Assembly: GCF_015461845.1 (NCBI RefSeq)
Contig: NZ_JACOPW010000007.1
Location: forward strand, 62,001 to 126,000
Direction of reading: 5' to 3'
DNA: 64,000 bases
Origin: Pseudomonas mucoides
GTDB taxonomy: Bacteria; Pseudomonadota; Gammaproteobacteria; Pseudomonadales; Pseudomonadaceae
Under the pieces are notes generated by a model. It searched no databases and was not told where the DNA came from. It saw only the letters and a program-made list of their open reading frames with translations. This document shows positions 45,049 through 54,834 of the stretch, piece by piece (the first letter of the stretch is position 1; each line of letters starts with the position of its first letter). The position numbers were made by a program, and so were the translations under genes.

Positions 45049-46674
45049 ATGCTTAAACACGCGGTCATTCCGTTTTTAGTCGGCGCCAGCTTGCTAGCTA
45101 GCGCACCCTTCGCCCAAGCCGCGACTAACCTGGTGTTCTGCTCCGAAGGGAGCCCGGCCGGTTTCGATCCAGGTCAATACACCACCGGAACCGACTTCGA
45201 CGCCTCTGCAGAAACCATGTTCAACCGCCTGACCCAGTTCGAGCGCGGCGGCACCGCCGTGATTCCTGGCCTGGCGACCAGCTGGGACATTTCCCCGGAC
45301 GGCCTGACGTACACCTTCCACCTGCGTGACGGCGTCAAGTTCCACACCACCCCGTACTTCAAGCCGACTCGTGAGTTCAACGCCGACGACGTGCTGTTCA
45401 CCTTTAATCGCATGATTAACAAGGATGACCCGTTCCGTAAGGCGTACCCGACTGAATTCCCGTACTTCACCGACATGGGGATGGACACCAACATCACCAA
45501 GATCGATAAAGTCGACGACAAAACCGTCAAGTTCACGTTGAAAGAAGTGGATGCCGCGTTCATCCAGAACATGGCCATGAGCTTCGCCTCGGTGCAGTCC
45601 GCCGAGTACGCAGCCCAGCTGCTGAAAGAAGGCAAAGCGGCAGACATCAACCAAAAGCCGGTCGGCACGGGTCCGTTCGTATTCAAGAGCTACCAGAAAG
45701 ACTCCAACATCCGCTACACCGGGAACAAGGACTACTGGAAGCCTGACGACGTCAAGATCGACAACCTGATCTTCGCCATCACCACCGACCCGTCGGTGCG
45801 TATCCAGAAGCTGAAGAAGGGCGAGTGCCAGATCACTCTGTTCCCACGTCCAGCCGACTTGAAGGCGCTCAAAGAAGACAAGACCCTGAAAGTGCCTGAT
45901 CAGGCCGGTTTCAACCTGGGTTACATCGCCTACAACGTGATGGACAAGATCAAGGGCAGCGACGAGCCGAACCCGATGGCCCAACTGAAAGTGCGTCAGG
46001 CACTGGACATGGCCGTCAACAAGCAGCAGATCATCGACTCGGTTTACCAGGGCGCAGGCCAACTGGCCGTCAACGCCATGCCGCCAACCCAGTGGTCTTA
46101 CGACACCACCATCAAAGATGCTCCGTACAACCCTGAGAAAGCCAAAGAGCTGCTCAAGGAAGCCGGCATCAAGGAAGGTACCGAGATCAACCTGTGGGCG
46201 ATGCCGGTACAGCGTCCTTACAACCCGAACGCCAAACTGATGGCTGAAATGCTGCAGTCCGACTGGGCCAAGATCGGCATCAAAGCCAAGATCGTGACCT
46301 ACGAGTGGGGCGAGTACATCAAGCGCTCCAAAGGCGGCGAAAACGGCGCGATGCTGATTGGCTGGAGCGGCGACAACGGTGACCCGGACAACTGGCTGAA
46401 CGTGTTGTTCGGCTGCGACTCGCTGCAAGGCAACAACTTCTCCAAGTGGTGCGACAAGAAGTTCGACGGCATCGTTAAAGAAGCCAAGCGCACAACCGAC
46501 CAGGCCAAGCGCACCGAACTGTACAAACAGGCGCAACACGTCCTCAAAGATGCAGTTCCAATGACACCTATCGCTCACTCGACGGTGTTCCAACCAATGC
46601 GCAACGAAGTGCGGGATTTCAAGATCAGTCCGTTTGGCTTGAACTCCTTCTACGGCGTCAGCGTCAGCAAATAA
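45049..46674 (+). CDS. dppA: DppA-type peptide-binding protein, paralog 1
   Basis: Periplasmic solute-binding protein (family SBP_bac_5) that delivers di- or tripeptides to DppBCDF. It has 541 residues with a signal peptide (about 1-25, AQAA) and the family-typical NLVFCSEGSPAGFDPGQYTT start. It is followed by its own terminator, so it can be expressed apart from the rest of the locus. It is closely related to paralog 2. Confidence 0.93.
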   Translation: MLKHAVIPFLVGASLLASAPFAQAATNLVFCSEGSPAGFDPGQYTTGTDFDASAETMFNRLTQFERGGTAVIPGLATSWDISPDGLTYTFHLRDGVKFHTTPYFKPTREFNADDVLFTFNRMINKDDPFRKAYPTEFPYFTDMGMDTNITKIDKVDDKTVKFTLKEVDAAFIQNMAMSFASVQSAEYAAQLLKEGKAADINQKPVGTGPFVFKSYQKDSNIRYTGNKDYWKPDDVKIDNLIFAITTDPSVRIQKLKKGECQITLFPRPADLKALKEDKTLKVPDQAGFNLGYIAYNVMDKIKGSDEPNPMAQLKVRQALDMAVNKQQIIDSVYQGAGQLAVNAMPPTQWSYDTTIKDAPYNPEKAKELLKEAGIKEGTEINLWAMPVQRPYNPNAKLMAEMLQSDWAKIGIKAKIVTYEWGEYIKRSKGGENGAMLIGWSGDNGDPDNWLNVLFGCDSLQGNNFSKWCDKKFDGIVKEAKRTTDQAKRTELYKQAQHVLKDAVPMTPIAHSTVFQPMRNEVRDFKISPFGLNSFYGVSVSK

Positions 46675-46981
46675 GGTTTTGCAACGGCGACGTTTTTGAC
46701 GTCGCCGTTGCTTTATCTGCCGAGAAAGCAGGAAAACTCTTACATCCGTTTCCTCCGCGTACTACGGCGGTGGAGTCGGACGCGTTGCCATTTCCTACGA
46801 GTCTTTAGGACTCTACGCATTTACTGCCAGATCCACGGCTCATACCGTCGGGTTCTGACCAGCTCATGCGTGGGCTCTCGGTTATTGCTGAAAGGCATGG
46901 TTTGAAGTCAGTGATCCTCCACGTCCCAGGACGGGACGGCGGCTCATTGTCAAAACACTCGTGATTACAAGAGGGAGCGTC
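46675..46981 (+). terminator. Intergenic region with terminator at 46681-46715
   Basis: A strong hairpin GCAACGGCGACG/CGTCGCCGTTGC with a TTTTTGA loop starts 6 nt after the stop of dppA paralog 1, followed by CTTTAT. The remaining 265 nt carry a short GAGTC/GACTC hairpin (near 46799-46813) and presumably the promoter of the next gene. No small gene was recognised. Confidence 0.75.
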
Positions 46982-48580
46982 ATGCGCCATTCCTTGGTTT
47001 TATCCGCATTACTGGGCACCGGCCTGTTGGCCGCCACATCCATCCAGGCCGCCAATAACAGCCTGGTGTTCTGCTCTGAAGGCAGCCCCGCCGGTTTCGA
47101 CACGGCGCAGTACACCACTGCGACCGATAACGACGCCGCCGAGCCGCTGTACAACCGTTTGGCAGAGTTTGAAAAAGGCGCGACCAATGTCGTACCGGGC
47201 CTGGCCACTCGTTGGGATATTTCCGAAGACGGCCTCAAGTACACCTTTCACCTGCGCGAAGGGGTGAAGTTTCATACCACGCCCTACTTCACGCCGACCC
47301 GCGACTTCAATGCCGATGACGTGCTGTTCACGTTTAATCGCATGCTCGACCCGCAACACCCTTTCCGTAAGGCTTATCCGACCGAGTTCCCGTATTTCAA
47401 CGGGATGAGCCTGAACAAGAACATCGCCAAGGTCGAAAAGACCGGGCCGCTGACCGTGGTCATGACGCTCAACAGCGTCGACGCCGCGTTCATCCAGAAC
47501 ATCGCCATGAGCTTCGCCGCCATCCTGTCCGCCGAATACGCCGACAAGTTGCTGGCCGTTGGCAAACCGAGCGACATCAACCAGAAGCCGATCGGCACTG
47601 GCCCGTTTGTGTTCAAGAGTTACCAGAAAGACTCCAACATCCGTTACACCGGCAACAAGCAGTACTGGGACCCGAGCCGGGTCAAGCTCGACAACCTGAT
47701 TTTCGCCATCAACACCGACGCCTCGGTGCGGGTGCAGAAACTCAAGGCCAACGAGTGCCAGATCACCCTGCACCCTCGCCCTGCCGACGTGTCCGCGCTG
47801 AAGCACGACGAAAAACTCAAGCTCATCGAGAAGCCAGGTTTCAACCTCGGTTACATCGCCTACAACGTTCGGCACAAGCCTTTCGACCAGCTCGAAGTGC
47901 GACAGGCGCTGGACATGGCGGTGAACAAGCAAAGCATTCTCAACGCCGTCTACCAGGGTGCCGGGCAGTTGGCCGTCAATGCCATGCCGCCGACCCAATG
48001 GTCGTACGACGAAACGATCAAAGACGCCGCCTACAACCCGGAAAAAGCCAGGGAATTGCTCAAGGCTGCCGGCGTGAAGGAAGGCACTGAAATCACCCTG
48101 TGGGCGATGCCCGTTCAACGCCCTTACAACCCGAACGCCAAGTTGATGGCCGAAATGCTCCAGGCTGACTGGGCAAAAATCGGCCTCAAAGTGAAGATCG
48201 TCAGCTATGAATGGGGCGAGTACATCAAGCGCACCAAGAATGGCGAGCACGACATCAGCCTGATCGGCTGGACCGGGGACAATGGGGACCCGGACAACTG
48301 GCTCGGCACGCTTTACAGCTGCGACGCCATTGGCGGCAACAACTACTCCATGTGGTGTGATCCGGCTTACGACAAGCTGGTCAAGCAGGCCAAGGTCGTC
48401 ACCGACCGCGACCAACGCACCATCCTGTACAAACAGGCGCAGCAGTACCTCAAACAGCAGGTGCCGATCACGCCAGTCGCCCACTCGACGGTTAACCAGC
48501 CGTTAAGCGCCAAAGTCGAAGGGTTCAAAGTCAGCCCCTTCGGCCGCAACGTGTTCTCGGGCGTCAGTATCGACCAATAA
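46982..48580 (+). CDS. DppA-type peptide-binding protein, paralog 2
   Basis: It has 532 residues and a signal peptide (about 1-22, IQAA) before NNSLVFCSEGSPAGFD. Much of the chain matches paralog 1, including FKSYQKDSNIRYTGNK and GQLAVNAMPPTQWSYD, so the two arose by duplication. The ATG at 46982 follows GAGGGAG; an earlier frame start at 46961 is not supported. It precedes the porin gene. Confidence 0.92.
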   Translation: MRHSLVLSALLGTGLLAATSIQAANNSLVFCSEGSPAGFDTAQYTTATDNDAAEPLYNRLAEFEKGATNVVPGLATRWDISEDGLKYTFHLREGVKFHTTPYFTPTRDFNADDVLFTFNRMLDPQHPFRKAYPTEFPYFNGMSLNKNIAKVEKTGPLTVVMTLNSVDAAFIQNIAMSFAAILSAEYADKLLAVGKPSDINQKPIGTGPFVFKSYQKDSNIRYTGNKQYWDPSRVKLDNLIFAINTDASVRVQKLKANECQITLHPRPADVSALKHDEKLKLIEKPGFNLGYIAYNVRHKPFDQLEVRQALDMAVNKQSILNAVYQGAGQLAVNAMPPTQWSYDETIKDAAYNPEKARELLKAAGVKEGTEITLWAMPVQRPYNPNAKLMAEMLQADWAKIGLKVKIVSYEWGEYIKRTKNGEHDISLIGWTGDNGDPDNWLGTLYSCDAIGGNNYSMWCDPAYDKLVKQAKVVTDRDQRTILYKQAQQYLKQQVPITPVAHSTVNQPLSAKVEGFKVSPFGRNVFSGVSIDQ

Positions 48581-48600
48581 CCGATTAGCCAGAACGCTGG

Positions 48601-48615
48601 GGGCGTATTACGCCC
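48601..48615 (+). other. Small hairpin after dppA paralog 2
   Basis: GGGCG-TATTA-CGCCC lies 20 nt after the stop codon. No T-run follows, so it is at best a weak or Rho-linked stop. Confidence 0.4.
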
Positions 48616-48749
48616 TCACGCAAGCGTATTGCCGTAATTCGTCAATCCGGCCTGCAGCAAACGTTTGCGATGCCTTGAATGTGTTCTAAACCAATAGCCG
48701 GATCACCAATAAGACCGGCATTAAAAAAAGAAAGTAAGGAGCTTCACCC

Positions 48750-50162
48750 ATGAAACTGAGCAGCACCGCGTTATTGGCCTTGGCCATCAGCAGCGTAACC
48801 GCCTCGGCGTACGCAGAAACCCAGAGCCAGGCATTCACCCCGGTGACGGTTAACACCAAAAGTGCACAAGCTGATGCAACTGGCTTCGTCGAAGGTCAAT
48901 CCATCTCCGGCACCACGCGTAACTGGTACGCCAACGAACAACTGAAACGTGGCGGCAAGTTCACTTACCGCAAAGACGGTGTCGCCACCCCGACTGATCG
49001 TCGTATCAACTGGGTTCAAGGCACCATCGTCAAGTACAACTCCGGTTTCACCGAAGGCACTGTAGGTTTCAGCACCGAAGTGGCCGCCTACAACGCTGTT
49101 GCTCTGGAGCGCGATCGCGAGAACCTGGCCTCCAACAACGGTGGCGCACCGGGCTCCCGCCCAGGCGCGGGCAACAACCGTACCCTGACCAAAGAAGGCG
49201 GCGACGCTCAAGGTCAGTGGAGCAAGCTGGGCCTGGCCAACGTCAAGGCTCGCATCTCCAACACCACCCTGACCGCCGGCCGCATGAACTTCAGCAGCCC
49301 GCAGGTCGATGTGATCGGCAACCGTGCCCTGCCTTCGAGCTTCCAGGGCGTCGCGGTCCACAGCGAAGAGCTGAACAACCTGGCTTTCGACCTGGGGACC
49401 TTTGACCGCGTTTCGCCGCGTACCGAAGAAAGCCTGAGCAAGTTCCGCTCCGAATACCAAAACATTACTGCTGAGACCGATCACGTTAATACGGCAGGCC
49501 TCACCTATACCCCTTTCGCCAGCCTGACCACCAGCCTGTGGGCGACCCAGGCCGAAGACTTCTGGAACCAGTACTACTTCGGCGCCAGCCACGTGTTGGG
49601 TGACAGTTCGGTACTGAGCCTGACCACCGGCCTGAACTACTACAAGACCGTCGATGAAGGTAAGAGACTGCTGGGCGAAATCGACAACCAGGCCGGCTCC
49701 CTGTCGTTTGGCCTGACTCACCAGGCTCACACCCTGACCTTCTCGTACCAGGAAATTAACGGTAACGAGTACTTCGACTACCTGCACGAAACCAACGGCA
49801 TCTACCTGGCCAACTCCCTGCTGTCGGACTTCAACGGCCCGAACGAGAAATCCTTCCAGATCGCCTACGGCCTGAACATGGCTGAATACGGCGTGCCAGG
49901 TCTGAAGTTCAACATCTACCAGGCGCGTGGCTGGGGCATCGACGGTACTCACTACACCGGTACCGCCTATGACGTGAAAAACATGGACGGCGAAACCCAC
50001 TACGAATACGGCATCGGTTCGACGTACGCCATTCAGAGCGGCCCACTCAAGGCCACCACTGTTCGCGCGACCTACACCGCTCACCGCGCCAGTGAAAACC
50101 AGGGCGATGGCAGCATCAACGAGTTCCGTCTCGTGACCACCATTCCGTTCAACATCCTGTAA
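48750..50162 (+). CDS. OprD-family outer-membrane porin (peptide porin, OpdP-like)
   Basis: Outer-membrane channel. It has 470 residues, with a signal peptide (about 1-22, SAYA) and OprD-family features such as GFVEGQSISGTTRNWYANE and a C-terminal beta strand ending in TTIPFNIL. In P. aeruginosa the porin in this position, OpdP, is linked to dipeptide uptake, so the same role is inferred. It is flanked by binding-protein genes on both sides. The upstream AAGGAG supports the start. Confidence 0.92.
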   Translation: MKLSSTALLALAISSVTASAYAETQSQAFTPVTVNTKSAQADATGFVEGQSISGTTRNWYANEQLKRGGKFTYRKDGVATPTDRRINWVQGTIVKYNSGFTEGTVGFSTEVAAYNAVALERDRENLASNNGGAPGSRPGAGNNRTLTKEGGDAQGQWSKLGLANVKARISNTTLTAGRMNFSSPQVDVIGNRALPSSFQGVAVHSEELNNLAFDLGTFDRVSPRTEESLSKFRSEYQNITAETDHVNTAGLTYTPFASLTTSLWATQAEDFWNQYYFGASHVLGDSSVLSLTTGLNYYKTVDEGKRLLGEIDNQAGSLSFGLTHQAHTLTFSYQEINGNEYFDYLHETNGIYLANSLLSDFNGPNEKSFQIAYGLNMAEYGVPGLKFNIYQARGWGIDGTHYTGTAYDVKNMDGETHYEYGIGSTYAIQSGPLKATTVRATYTAHRASENQGDGSINEFRLVTTIPFNIL

Positions 50163-50169
50163 TGCACCT

Positions 50170-50207
50170 GCCTAACAGCTGATTCAGTGACGAATCAGCT
50201 GTTAGGC
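50170..50207 (+). terminator. 16-bp perfect hairpin after the porin gene
   Basis: GCCTAACAGCTGATTC and its exact complement are separated by AGTGAC. It lies 8 nt after the porin stop and 34 nt before dppA paralog 3. There is no long T-run, so it may limit rather than stop read-through, or stabilise the porin mRNA. Confidence 0.65.
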
Positions 50208-50240
50208 ATTAGTCCTTTAACTGATTGCAGAGGGTTCTTG

Positions 50241-51836
50241 ATGAAAATGCTTCCCCTACGTGCGGCCATCGCTGCCGCGTTGCTGAGTGTCGCTGTTGGC
50301 GTCGCTGCCAAACCCCTGGTGGTCTGCACCGAAGCCAGTCCGGAAGGCTTCGATATGGTCCAGTACACGACTGCAGTCACAGCCGACGCCGTGGCTGAAA
50401 CCATCTTCAACCGTCTGGCGGACTTCAAGCCGGGCACCACTGAAGTGATTCCGGCACTGGCCGATTCCTGGGACATCAGCGAAGACGGTCTGAGCTACAC
50501 GTTCCACCTGCGCAAAGGCGTCAAGTTTCACACCACCGATTACTTCAAGCCGACGCGCGACATGAACGCCGACGACGTGGTCTGGAGCTTCCAGCGTCAG
50601 CTGGACCCGAACCACCCATGGCACAAACTGTCGAGCGTGGGCTTCCCGTACTTTGAAAGCATGGGCTTCAAGGAACTGCTCAAAAGCGTCGAGAAAGTCG
50701 ACGACAACACGGTCAAGTTCACCCTGACCCGTCGTGAAGCGCCGTTCCTGGCCGACATCGCCATGGCCTTCTCCTCGATCTACTCCGCCGAATACGCCGA
50801 CCAGTTGCTCAAGGCGAACAAGGCCGGCGACTTGAACAACAAGCCAATTGGCACCGGTCCATTCGTGTTCCAGCGCTACAACAAGGACGCTCAGGTTCGC
50901 TTCAAGGCCAACCCGGAGTACTTCCGTGGCAAGCCACCGGCTGACGCGTTGATTCTGGCAATTGCCACCGACAACAACGTGCGCCTGCAAAAGCTCAAGG
51001 CCAACGAGTGCCAGATCGCGCTCTATCCGAAACCGGATGACATCCCGAGCATCAAGAAAGACACCAACCTCAAGGTTGATGAGATGAACGCGATGACCGT
51101 TTCGTACATCGCCATGAACACCTCGCACAAATACATGAGCGATGTGCGCGTGCGCAAAGCCATCGACATCGCGTTCGACAAGGCGGCCTATGTCAACGCG
51201 CTGTTCGGCAAAGGCAATGCGACTGTCGCGGTCAACCCGTACCCGGACACTCTGCTGGGCTACAACCACAAGCTGACCAACCCGCCGCGAGACCTGGACA
51301 AGGCCCGCGCCTTGCTCAAGGAAGCAGGCGTACCGGAAGGCACAACGTTTACACTGTTCACCCGTAACGGCGGCGGGCCGACCAACCCGAACCCGATGCT
51401 GGGCGCGCAGATGATGCAGGCTGACCTGGCCAAGGTCGGCATCAAGATCGACATTCGCGTCATGGAATGGGGCGAAATGCTCAAACGTGCGAAAAACGGC
51501 GAGCACGACATGGTTTCCGCCGGATGGGCGGGTGATAACGGCGATCCGGATAACTTCCTGACGCCTATGCTGAGTTGCGAAGCAGCCAAGAACGGCGAAA
51601 ACTACGCGCGCTGGTGCAACGAGAAATTCCAGACGCTGATCGATGAAGCCCGAGCTAAAGTGAACCCGACGGAACGTGCGGCGCTCTACGAGCAAGCCCA
51701 GGAGGTTTTCAATCAGGACCAGCCATGGATCAGCATGGCGCACACCCGTATGTTTACTGCAATGCGCAACAACGTAGAGGGCTATCACATTAGCCCGCTT
51801 ACCACGAATAACTTCGCCACCACCCAGGTGAAGTAA
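50241..51836 (+). CDS. DppA-type peptide-binding protein, paralog 3
   Basis: It has 531 residues with a signal peptide (about 1-21, GVAA). It is more divergent than paralogs 1 and 2 (KPLVVCTEASPEGFDMVQYT start), suggesting different peptide preference. The start at 50241 is chosen over an upstream frame start at 50187, which would lie in the hairpin. It is encoded immediately before dppB. Confidence 0.92.
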   Translation: MKMLPLRAAIAAALLSVAVGVAAKPLVVCTEASPEGFDMVQYTTAVTADAVAETIFNRLADFKPGTTEVIPALADSWDISEDGLSYTFHLRKGVKFHTTDYFKPTRDMNADDVVWSFQRQLDPNHPWHKLSSVGFPYFESMGFKELLKSVEKVDDNTVKFTLTRREAPFLADIAMAFSSIYSAEYADQLLKANKAGDLNNKPIGTGPFVFQRYNKDAQVRFKANPEYFRGKPPADALILAIATDNNVRLQKLKANECQIALYPKPDDIPSIKKDTNLKVDEMNAMTVSYIAMNTSHKYMSDVRVRKAIDIAFDKAAYVNALFGKGNATVAVNPYPDTLLGYNHKLTNPPRDLDKARALLKEAGVPEGTTFTLFTRNGGGPTNPNPMLGAQMMQADLAKVGIKIDIRVMEWGEMLKRAKNGEHDMVSAGWAGDNGDPDNFLTPMLSCEAAKNGENYARWCNEKFQTLIDEARAKVNPTERAALYEQAQEVFNQDQPWISMAHTRMFTAMRNNVEGYHISPLTTNNFATTQVK

Positions 51837-51910
51837 ATAAGAAAACTCCCGGTGTCCCTGACTCCAGGGACACCAGGCACGCCTAACCGGCTGATGAGGT
51901 ACACCACAAG

Positions 51911-52921
51911 ATGTTTAGTTTTATTGCCCGCCGATTGGGGTTATTGATCCCCACGTTCTTCGGCATCACCTTGCTGACTTTCGCGTTGATTCGCATGATT
52001 CCAGGCGACCCCGTGGAAGTAATGATGGGCGAACGCCGAGTCGACCCCGAAATGCATGCTCAGGCAATGGAACGCCTTGGTCTGAACAAACCGCTGTATG
52101 CCCAATACCTGGACTACGTCGGCAAACTGGCTCACGGCGACCTCGGCGAATCGCTGCGTACCCGTGAAAGCGTGTGGAGCGAGTTCACCTCTCTATTCCC
52201 AGCGACCCTGGAACTGTCCATGGCCGCCCTGCTGTTCGCCGGCATCCTGGGCCTCCTGGCCGGGGTGATCGCGGCACTCAAGCGAGGATCCCTGTTCGAC
52301 CATGGGGTGATGGGCATCTCCCTGGCGGGATATTCGATGCCGATCTTCTGGTGGGGCCTGATCCTGATCATGTTCTTCTCGGTGAGCCTGGGCTGGACCC
52401 CGGTGTCCGGGCGGATCGACTTGCTCTATGACATCGAGCCGCGCACCGGCTTCATGCTCATCGACACGCTGCTGGCCGATGACGTCGGTGCGTTCTTCGA
52501 TGCCCTGCATCACCTGATCCTGCCGGCCATCGTGCTGGGTACCATCCCGCTGGCCGTTATTGCGCGGATGACCCGTTCTTCGATGCTCGAAGTACTGCGT
52601 GAAGACTACATCCGTACCGCCCGCGCCAAAGGCCTGTCGCCTTCTCGCGTGGTGTTCGTGCACGGCCTGCGCAACGCGCTGATTCCGGTCCTGACCGTGG
52701 TCGGCCTGCAAGTCGGCACATTGCTGGCCGGTGCGGTCCTGACCGAAACCATCTTCTCGTGGCCCGGCATCGGTAAATGGCTGATCGAAGCCATCGGCGC
52801 CCGAGACTATCCAGTCGTGCAAAACGGCATCCTGTTAATCGCCTGCCTGGTGATTCTGGTCAACTTCGTGGTGGACATCCTCTACGGCTTTGCCAACCCA
52901 CGCATCCGTCACCAGCGCTGA
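51911..52921 (+). CDS. dppB: Dipeptide ABC transporter permease DppB
   Basis: Inner-membrane permease. It has 336 residues, six membrane segments and the EAA loop with REDYIRTARAKGLSPSRVVF, the coupling motif to the ATPases. It is followed after 4 nt by dppC, and forms DppBCDF with the genes downstream. Confidence 0.95.
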   Translation: MFSFIARRLGLLIPTFFGITLLTFALIRMIPGDPVEVMMGERRVDPEMHAQAMERLGLNKPLYAQYLDYVGKLAHGDLGESLRTRESVWSEFTSLFPATLELSMAALLFAGILGLLAGVIAALKRGSLFDHGVMGISLAGYSMPIFWWGLILIMFFSVSLGWTPVSGRIDLLYDIEPRTGFMLIDTLLADDVGAFFDALHHLILPAIVLGTIPLAVIARMTRSSMLEVLREDYIRTARAKGLSPSRVVFVHGLRNALIPVLTVVGLQVGTLLAGAVLTETIFSWPGIGKWLIEAIGARDYPVVQNGILLIACLVILVNFVVDILYGFANPRIRHQR

Positions 52922-52925
52922 GATC

Positions 52926-53855
52926 ATGACCATGACCACTCCAGCTACAACGCCAAATCAAGCGGTAACAGTCGATCAAAGCCTGTTGTATCCGTCCCCG
53001 TACAAAGAATTCTGGCACGCGTTTTCCCGCAACAAGGGCGCCGTCGCCGGCCTGATGTTCATGATCCTGGTGATTTTCTGCGCGATCTTCGCGCCGTGGG
53101 TTGCCCCGCATAACCCGAGCGAGCAATACCGTGACTTCCTGCTGACCCCGCCAGCCTGGCTGGAAGGTGGGCAGATCCAGTTCCTGCTCGGCACCGATGA
53201 ACTGGGTCGCGACCTGCTGTCGCGCCTGATCACCGGTTCGCGTCTGTCGTTGATGATCGGTTTGTCGTCGGTGGTGATGTCGCTGATTCCGGGGATCCTG
53301 CTGGGTCTGTTCGCCGGTTTCTTCCCGCGCTTGCTCGGCCCGACCATCATGCGTCTGATGGACATCATGCTGGCCCTGCCGTCCCTGCTGCTGGCCGTGG
53401 CGATTGTCGCCATCCTCGGCCCTGGCCTGATCAACACCGTGATCGCCATCGCCGTGGTGTCCCTGCCGTCCTATGTCCGTCTGACCCGCGCTGCGGTGAT
53501 GGGCGAACTGAACCGCGACTACGTGACCGCTGCGCGCCTGGCCGGTGCCACGCTGCCCCGCCTGATGTTCATCACCGTGCTGCCTAACTGCATGGCGCCG
53601 CTGATCGTTCAGGCGACCTTGAGCTTCTCCTCGGCGATTCTCGATGCCGCCGCACTGGGCTTCCTCGGCCTTGGCGTACAACCGCCAACCCCTGAGTGGG
53701 GCACCATGCTGGCTTCGGCTCGCGACTACATCGAACGCGCCTGGTGGGTAGTCAGCCTGCCTGGCTTGACCATTTTGCTCAGCGTGCTGGCAATCAACTT
53801 GATGGGTGACGGCCTGCGCGATGCGCTGGACCCGAAACTCAAGAACGCCGCCTGA
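52926..53855 (+). CDS. dppC: Dipeptide ABC transporter permease DppC
   Basis: Second permease of the complex. It has 309 residues from ATG 52926; a second ATG two codons later is an alternative. It contains the N-terminal OppC_N segment, the GTDELGRDLLSRLITGSR motif and the EAA loop with NRDYVTAARLAGA. dppD follows after 10 nt. Confidence 0.95.
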   Translation: MTMTTPATTPNQAVTVDQSLLYPSPYKEFWHAFSRNKGAVAGLMFMILVIFCAIFAPWVAPHNPSEQYRDFLLTPPAWLEGGQIQFLLGTDELGRDLLSRLITGSRLSLMIGLSSVVMSLIPGILLGLFAGFFPRLLGPTIMRLMDIMLALPSLLLAVAIVAILGPGLINTVIAIAVVSLPSYVRLTRAAVMGELNRDYVTAARLAGATLPRLMFITVLPNCMAPLIVQATLSFSSAILDAAALGFLGLGVQPPTPEWGTMLASARDYIERAWWVVSLPGLTILLSVLAINLMGDGLRDALDPKLKNAA

Positions 53856-53865
53856 GGAGATTCAA

Positions 53866-54834
53866 ATGTCACTGTTAGAAATCAAGAATCTCAACGTTCG
53901 CTTCGGCGACAAGAACGCCGTTCCGGTGGTCGACGGGCTCGACATCACCGTGGAAAAAGGCGAAGTCCTGGCCATCGTTGGCGAGTCGGGTTCGGGTAAA
54001 TCCGTGACCATGATGGCGCTGATGGGCCTGATCGAGCATCCAGGGATCGTCACTGCCGACGCCCTGAATTTCGACGGCAAGAACATGCTCAAGCTCAGCA
54101 ACCGTCAGCGTCGACAAATCGTCGGCAAAGACCTGGCCATGGTCTTCCAGGACCCGATGACCGCGCTGAACCCGAGCTACACCGTCGGTTTCCAGATCGA
54201 GGAAGTGCTGCGCCTGCACCTGAAAATGTCCGGCAAGCAAGCGCGCAAGCGTGCCATCGAACTATTGGAAAAAGTGGAAATCCCGGGCGCTGCCAGTCGT
54301 ATGGACGCCTACCCGCACCAACTGTCCGGCGGTATGAGCCAGCGTGTTGCGATCGCCATGGCGATTGCCGGCGAACCGAAACTGCTGATCGCTGACGAAC
54401 CGACCACGGCACTCGACGTCACGATTCAGGCGCAGATCATGGACCTGCTGCTGGCGTTGCAGAAAGAGCAGAACATGGGCCTGGTGCTGATCACTCACGA
54501 CCTCGCGGTCGTGGCTGAAACCGCCCAGCGTGTGTGCGTGATGTACGCCGGCCAGGCGGTTGAGGTCGGTCAGGTGCCGCAGCTGTTCGACATTCCGGCG
54601 CACCCGTACAGCGAAGCGTTGCTCAAGGCGATTCCGGAACACAGCCTCGGCGCTACACGCCTGTCGACCCTGCCGGGCATCGTTCCCGGGCGCTACGACC
54701 GTCCGCAGGGTTGCCTGCTGTCGCCGCGTTGCCCGTATGTGCAAGACAGCTGCCGCGCCACGCGCCCGGCCCTGGACCCGAAAAGCCACAGCCTCGCCCG
54801 CTGCTTCTACCCGCTTAATCAGGAGGTGGCGTAA
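53866..54834 (+). CDS. dppD: Dipeptide ABC transporter ATPase DppD
   Basis: It has 322 residues with Walker A GESGSGKS, the signature LSGGMSQR, Walker B LLIADEPTTALD and the C-terminal oligopeptide-transporter region with CLLSPRCPYV and the cysteines of its iron-sulfur type cluster. The start at 53866 follows GAGGAG; the longer frame overlaps dppC. Its TAA overlaps the dppF ATG (TAATG). Confidence 0.95.
   Translation: MSLLEIKNLNVRFGDKNAVPVVDGLDITVEKGEVLAIVGESGSGKSVTMMALMGLIEHPGIVTADALNFDGKNMLKLSNRQRRQIVGKDLAMVFQDPMTALNPSYTVGFQIEEVLRLHLKMSGKQARKRAIELLEKVEIPGAASRMDAYPHQLSGGMSQRVAIAMAIAGEPKLLIADEPTTALDVTIQAQIMDLLLALQKEQNMGLVLITHDLAVVAETAQRVCVMYAGQAVEVGQVPQLFDIPAHPYSEALLKAIPEHSLGATRLSTLPGIVPGRYDRPQGCLLSPRCPYVQDSCRATRPALDPKSHSLARCFYPLNQEVA

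Noticed and set aside
45094..51788. Long minus-strand frames (about 490-510 codons) opposite each DppA paralog
   Set aside because: Similar antisense frames appear opposite all three paralogs only because the sense codons are conserved and GC-rich. No start signals or protein families recognised.
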